Part shown: positions 26,311 through 28,719 of the stretch, in pieces
Numbering within the stretch: the first letter of the stretch is position 1
Layout: each line of letters begins with the position of its first letter
NCBI GenBank assembly: GCA_029834535.1
Contig: JAQMWT010000571.1
Coordinates: forward strand, 1 to 28,719
Direction: 5' to 3'
Length of the DNA: 28,719 bases
Source: Chrysophaeum taylorii
Lineage: Eukaryota; Sar; Pelagophyceae; Pelagomonadales; Pelagomonadaceae
Notes under the pieces: generated by a model
Told to the model about the DNA's origin: nothing
The model's database searches: none
Seen by the model: only the letters and a program-made list of their open reading frames with translations
Translations under genes and position numbers: made by a program

Positions 26311-26464
26311 ACGCCCCGTCTCCCAGGCCGCTCCATGAGCATAGCCGTGTCCTCCTCAATCGAGACGTTGATCTTACGCCACTTCTCACGCCCCGTCTCC
26401 CAGGCCGCTCCATGAGCGTCGCCATGTCCGCTTCGATCGAGGCGTTGATCTTACGCCACTTCTC
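26311..26464. repeat. 77-bp tandem duplication, diverged
   Basis: Units at 26311-26387 and 26388-26464 both start ACGCCCCGTCTCCCAGG and end CCACTTCTC, with roughly eight differences. On the minus strand both encode a KWRKIN ... LMERPG segment in different frames, since 77 is not a multiple of three. Confidence 0.88.
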
Positions 26465-26734
26465 CTTCCCGTAAGGGAGCACCTCCTGGAAGAGAGGAAT
26501 GAAGAAGTGAAAGAGGTAAGGGCGGTGCTGGATGATGCTCTCCGAAACATGCTTGCGATTGTGTAGCTTGGGCCAAACCAACGAGATGTTTTTGAGATGG
26601 AGCTTGCGAACTTCCTGCCAAAGCTGAGCGCCGCCGTCGTGCTCGTTGTCTGCTGTGTCGTCGGATGCGACCAGTTCTTGGAGCCGCTCCGCCTCCTCCG
26701 CGTCGAGTACGTCGTCCAGATCACCGTTGTCCAT
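26311..26734 (-). pseudogene. Unrecognised minus-strand gene fragment
   Basis: From the ATG at 26734 the product is acidic at first (MDNGDLDDVLDAEEAERLQ) and then globular with KLHLKNISLVWPKLHNRK and FHFFIPLFQEVLPYGKEKW. It ends in the 77-bp duplication, where the frame is lost. About 115 residues are clear. The open frame beyond is the shadow of the plus-strand gene. The family is not recognised. It and the plus-strand fragment converge, which could be a natural tail-to-tail pair or a rearrangement junction. Confidence 0.4.
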
Positions 26735-26964
26735 TACGGCCCTGGAGAAGCGAGCCGGCACGGCGCCGCCATGTGCCAGCACGTTGCGTCAGAAATATAC
26801 CGCAGATACTGTAAACAATATCAAGATAGGGTTCTAGTATCAGGGTACTGTTCTCCCCGCTGATTGGTGAGTTGTCACACCAGTTGTCACACCGCTTCAT
26901 CAACAGGGATTTTTGGACTGGTGAGTAGTAAATAAATGACAAGTTGTAAACTGGAGCCGTGCAT

Positions 26965-27046
26965 GCATCGATGGTCGAGTGGTCTAAGACGTGAGTTTTA
27001 AGCTCTCATCCGGATACGGGCGTGGGTTCGAACCCCACTCGATGCA
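26965..27046 (+). tRNA. tRNA-Leu (anticodon UAA)
   Basis: The acceptor stem GCATCGA pairs with all seven bases of TCGATGC, with A as discriminator. The D-stem is GTC/GAC, the anticodon loop is TTTAAGC with anticodon TAA at 26999-27001, and the anticodon stem has one T-T mismatch. A long variable arm, CCG-GATA-CGG, marks a class II tRNA. The T-arm GTGGG-TTCGAAC-CCCAC is perfect. A and B boxes match the consensus. CCA is not encoded and there is no intron. A perfect stem and terminator suggest a functional gene. Confidence 0.88.
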
Positions 27047-27047
27047 A

Positions 27048-27051
27048 TTTT
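27048..27051 (+). terminator. Pol III T4 terminator of tRNA-Leu
   Basis: TTTT begins two bases after the tRNA 3' end, as expected for RNA polymerase III termination. Confidence 0.75.
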
Positions 27052-27475
27052 GCGAAGATTCCTTTGAGCTTCCCTGTGAGGAAGCTTCTTCACAAGCACA
27101 CAAATCTTGTGTTCCTACGTCCGTTTTTCTTCCGTCGTAGCATGCATGGAAGCAGCGTTCGTTCGCTTCGATCAAACCTGCGCTTGCTTACCTTCAGGAC
27201 GGATAGCTTCCCTACTTCCAGCAAGGCAGATTTCGCATGAGTGTCATGTGTGTATGAAGTGAACGTGGCATGTGACCTGGTGTCAGGACAGGCGACGTCG
27301 CGCGTGCGTGGTGTGTCAGTGACGTGTCACTGGGACAGGCTGGTGCCTCCCCATCCAGCGAAGCGATCAGGTGCGAAGAGAGGACTGCAGGAGGCACGTG
27401 AAAAGAGCGAAGCGCAGCGGAAGGGCGCGAAAAAGAAAGAACAGGAGCAGAGCGAATTAGGAGCTCCCCAGGAGT
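27052..27475. other. No gene recognised
   Basis: Only short frames. The 27410-27480 part is rich in GAA/AAG words. It separates the tRNA from the copia remnant at the right end. Confidence 0.4.
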
Positions 27476-28719
27476 CTAGGAGAGGTTAGGGGTGACATGA
27501 CCGGTGAGGAAGGCAGTATCGCGGTCGAAGAGGTCAGCGTCCTCGTTGGAAACGAAGACGTTGGCGTAATTGAGCTTGGTCTTGACGTACTTGAAGGCAC
27601 AGACGACGTACGTGTCAACTGCGCAAATGAGGGAATTGAGGGTTATACGCAGATGGCGCAAGTTAGGCGACAGAAGACGGCGACGGACGATCTTCAGTGC
27701 CGGTTGGTTATCACACCATACCGTGGTGCGAGGCGGTCGGACCCCTTCGAGGGTCTGGATGAGGTGGCGGCACGCCAAGAAGGCGACGGGCAGTGTGAGA
27801 CAGGGATAAGATGGCAATCTCAGGCGTGCTGTGGCATGTCGCAGAGACGCGCCGACTGGCCCCGGAGACGCAGGCCCCCTGGAGGAGAATGGCACCACCG
27901 AGGCGCGATAGGGCAGAGCCGTGCGCACCGCGAGCAGCTCACAGCCAAGACTCTCGTCCGCGTAAGCAGAGAGGTGGAAGGCGCCCGGTAGGCAGAAAAC
28001 AGGATGCCAAGGTCTCGGTGAGCCGCGAGCCAGCGCAGGGCACGGTCGAGGGCCCGAGCGTGGCGCTCGGACCACGCTGACGGCGGTGGCCAGGACGTGA
28101 ACCGAGCGCGAAGGTGGGCAACGTCGCCCGCGTGAACATGAGCAGACCAAGGGCTTCGCGTGGTTGATGGCGAGCGCGGCACGGACGTCGCCGCTGTTGG
28201 CCGTCTTGTCGGGTACGTGGGGGTCGACGTTGAAGTCCAGTGCATCGGTGTGGCAGGTCCGACCGTGATCGAGCCGTAGCCGAGGTGACCGAGGACCTTG
28301 TCGATGTACGGGCGCTGGTGGGCGAAGACAGAGCCATCGGCACGGTAGTCGAGGGTGATGCCGCAGATGTCGTGAGCGACGTCTTCCCACGTCATGACAA
28401 AACGGTCGCTGAGCGCAGCGCGTACTTCAGCCACGGCGTCCGGTTGGCCCGCGAGCGGAATGTTGTCGACAACGCTGATGAGTACCGTCGGCGGCCCAGT
28501 ATCTTCATAGCGGTAGAAGAAGCAGGTACGGCGATTCGAGGAAGCCAACAAGGCCGAGGTACTGACGAACGTCTCATACCACTTGCGGCCCGCATGGGCT
28601 GGCCGTAGACAGGCTTGAGCGAGCCACAGCGACCGAGCGGCATGGTTAAACACCCAAGCAGACGCCGCAAGATAGAGCGACAGGCAAGTAGCAAATACGT
28701 AACTGAACGAAGTACATGA
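27476..28719 (-). pseudogene. Copia RT-RNase H remnant running off the window
   Basis: From the right edge the minus strand gives AHAGRKWYETF (the KQAGRxW block), RRTCFFYRYEDTGPP, VLISVVDNIPLAG (the catalytic VDD block, with the second Asp changed to Asn), ICGITLDYRADGSVFAHQ and ATPMHWTS. After frame changes come RNase H pieces, LSAYADESLG, TTVWCDNQPALKI and YANVFVSNED, up to a TAG at 27486-27488. The block order is that of Ty1/copia pol. The VDN change and several frameshifts mean it is inactive. Integrase and gag would lie beyond 28719. Confidence 0.8.

Overview
This window looks like eukaryotic nuclear DNA that consists almost entirely of transposable-element wreckage. The evidence is several Ty1/copia fragments, hAT transposase copies with BED fingers, a retrotransposon with gag and protease genes, a Helitron/PIF1 helicase remnant, SINE-like insertions with target-site duplications, a foldback MITE and a nuclear-type tRNA-Leu with a T4 terminator. 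No bacterial operon, Shine-Dalgarno layout or intact host housekeeping gene is visible. GC content is about 50%, genes appear intron-poor, and elements are nested in one another. This fits a repeat-rich macroalgal genome such as a red seaweed, but that placement is inference and the species cannot be fixed from the sequence alone.

Layout. (1) 461-5582, minus strand: a retroelement with a long gag-like ORF, a retropepsin ORF and, at its 3' end, a C5-cytosine DNA methyltransferase-like ORF. A Helitron/PIF1 helicase remnant and a minisatellite sit where reverse transcriptase would be expected. (2) 6412-7145: a frameshifted hAT transposase copy (copy A). (3) 7852-12924: a roughly 5.07-kb unit bounded by inverted repeats. 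It carries two decayed minus-strand genes, one of them about 1,150 codons with a long coiled coil and a GDxxT-containing globular part. A SINE-like element with a perfect 12-bp target duplication is nested in its first gene. (4) 12925-14675: unrecognised gene pieces in opposite orientations. (5) 14957-16091: a second hAT copy (copy B), interrupted by another copy of the same SINE-like element. (6) 16777-19955: a decayed gene split by a 2.7-kb copia derivative whose two 195-bp LTRs differ at only two positions. (7) 20154-20693: a MITE with 35-bp inverted repeats containing three tRNA-3'-half-like motifs. (8) 20911-25000: a plus-strand copia remnant meeting a minus-strand copia remnant. (9) 25630-26734: two unrecognised gene pieces meeting at a 77-bp tandem duplication. 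(10) tRNA-Leu(UAA), then a third copia pol remnant running off the right end.

The most notable item is the methyltransferase-like gene attached to a retroelement. It keeps the PPC, Glu and QSRER catalytic signatures, which raises the possibility that the element modified its own or host DNA. The nested insertions also allow the order of events to be read, because removing the SINE and MITE restores coding or flanking sequence that can be recognised.
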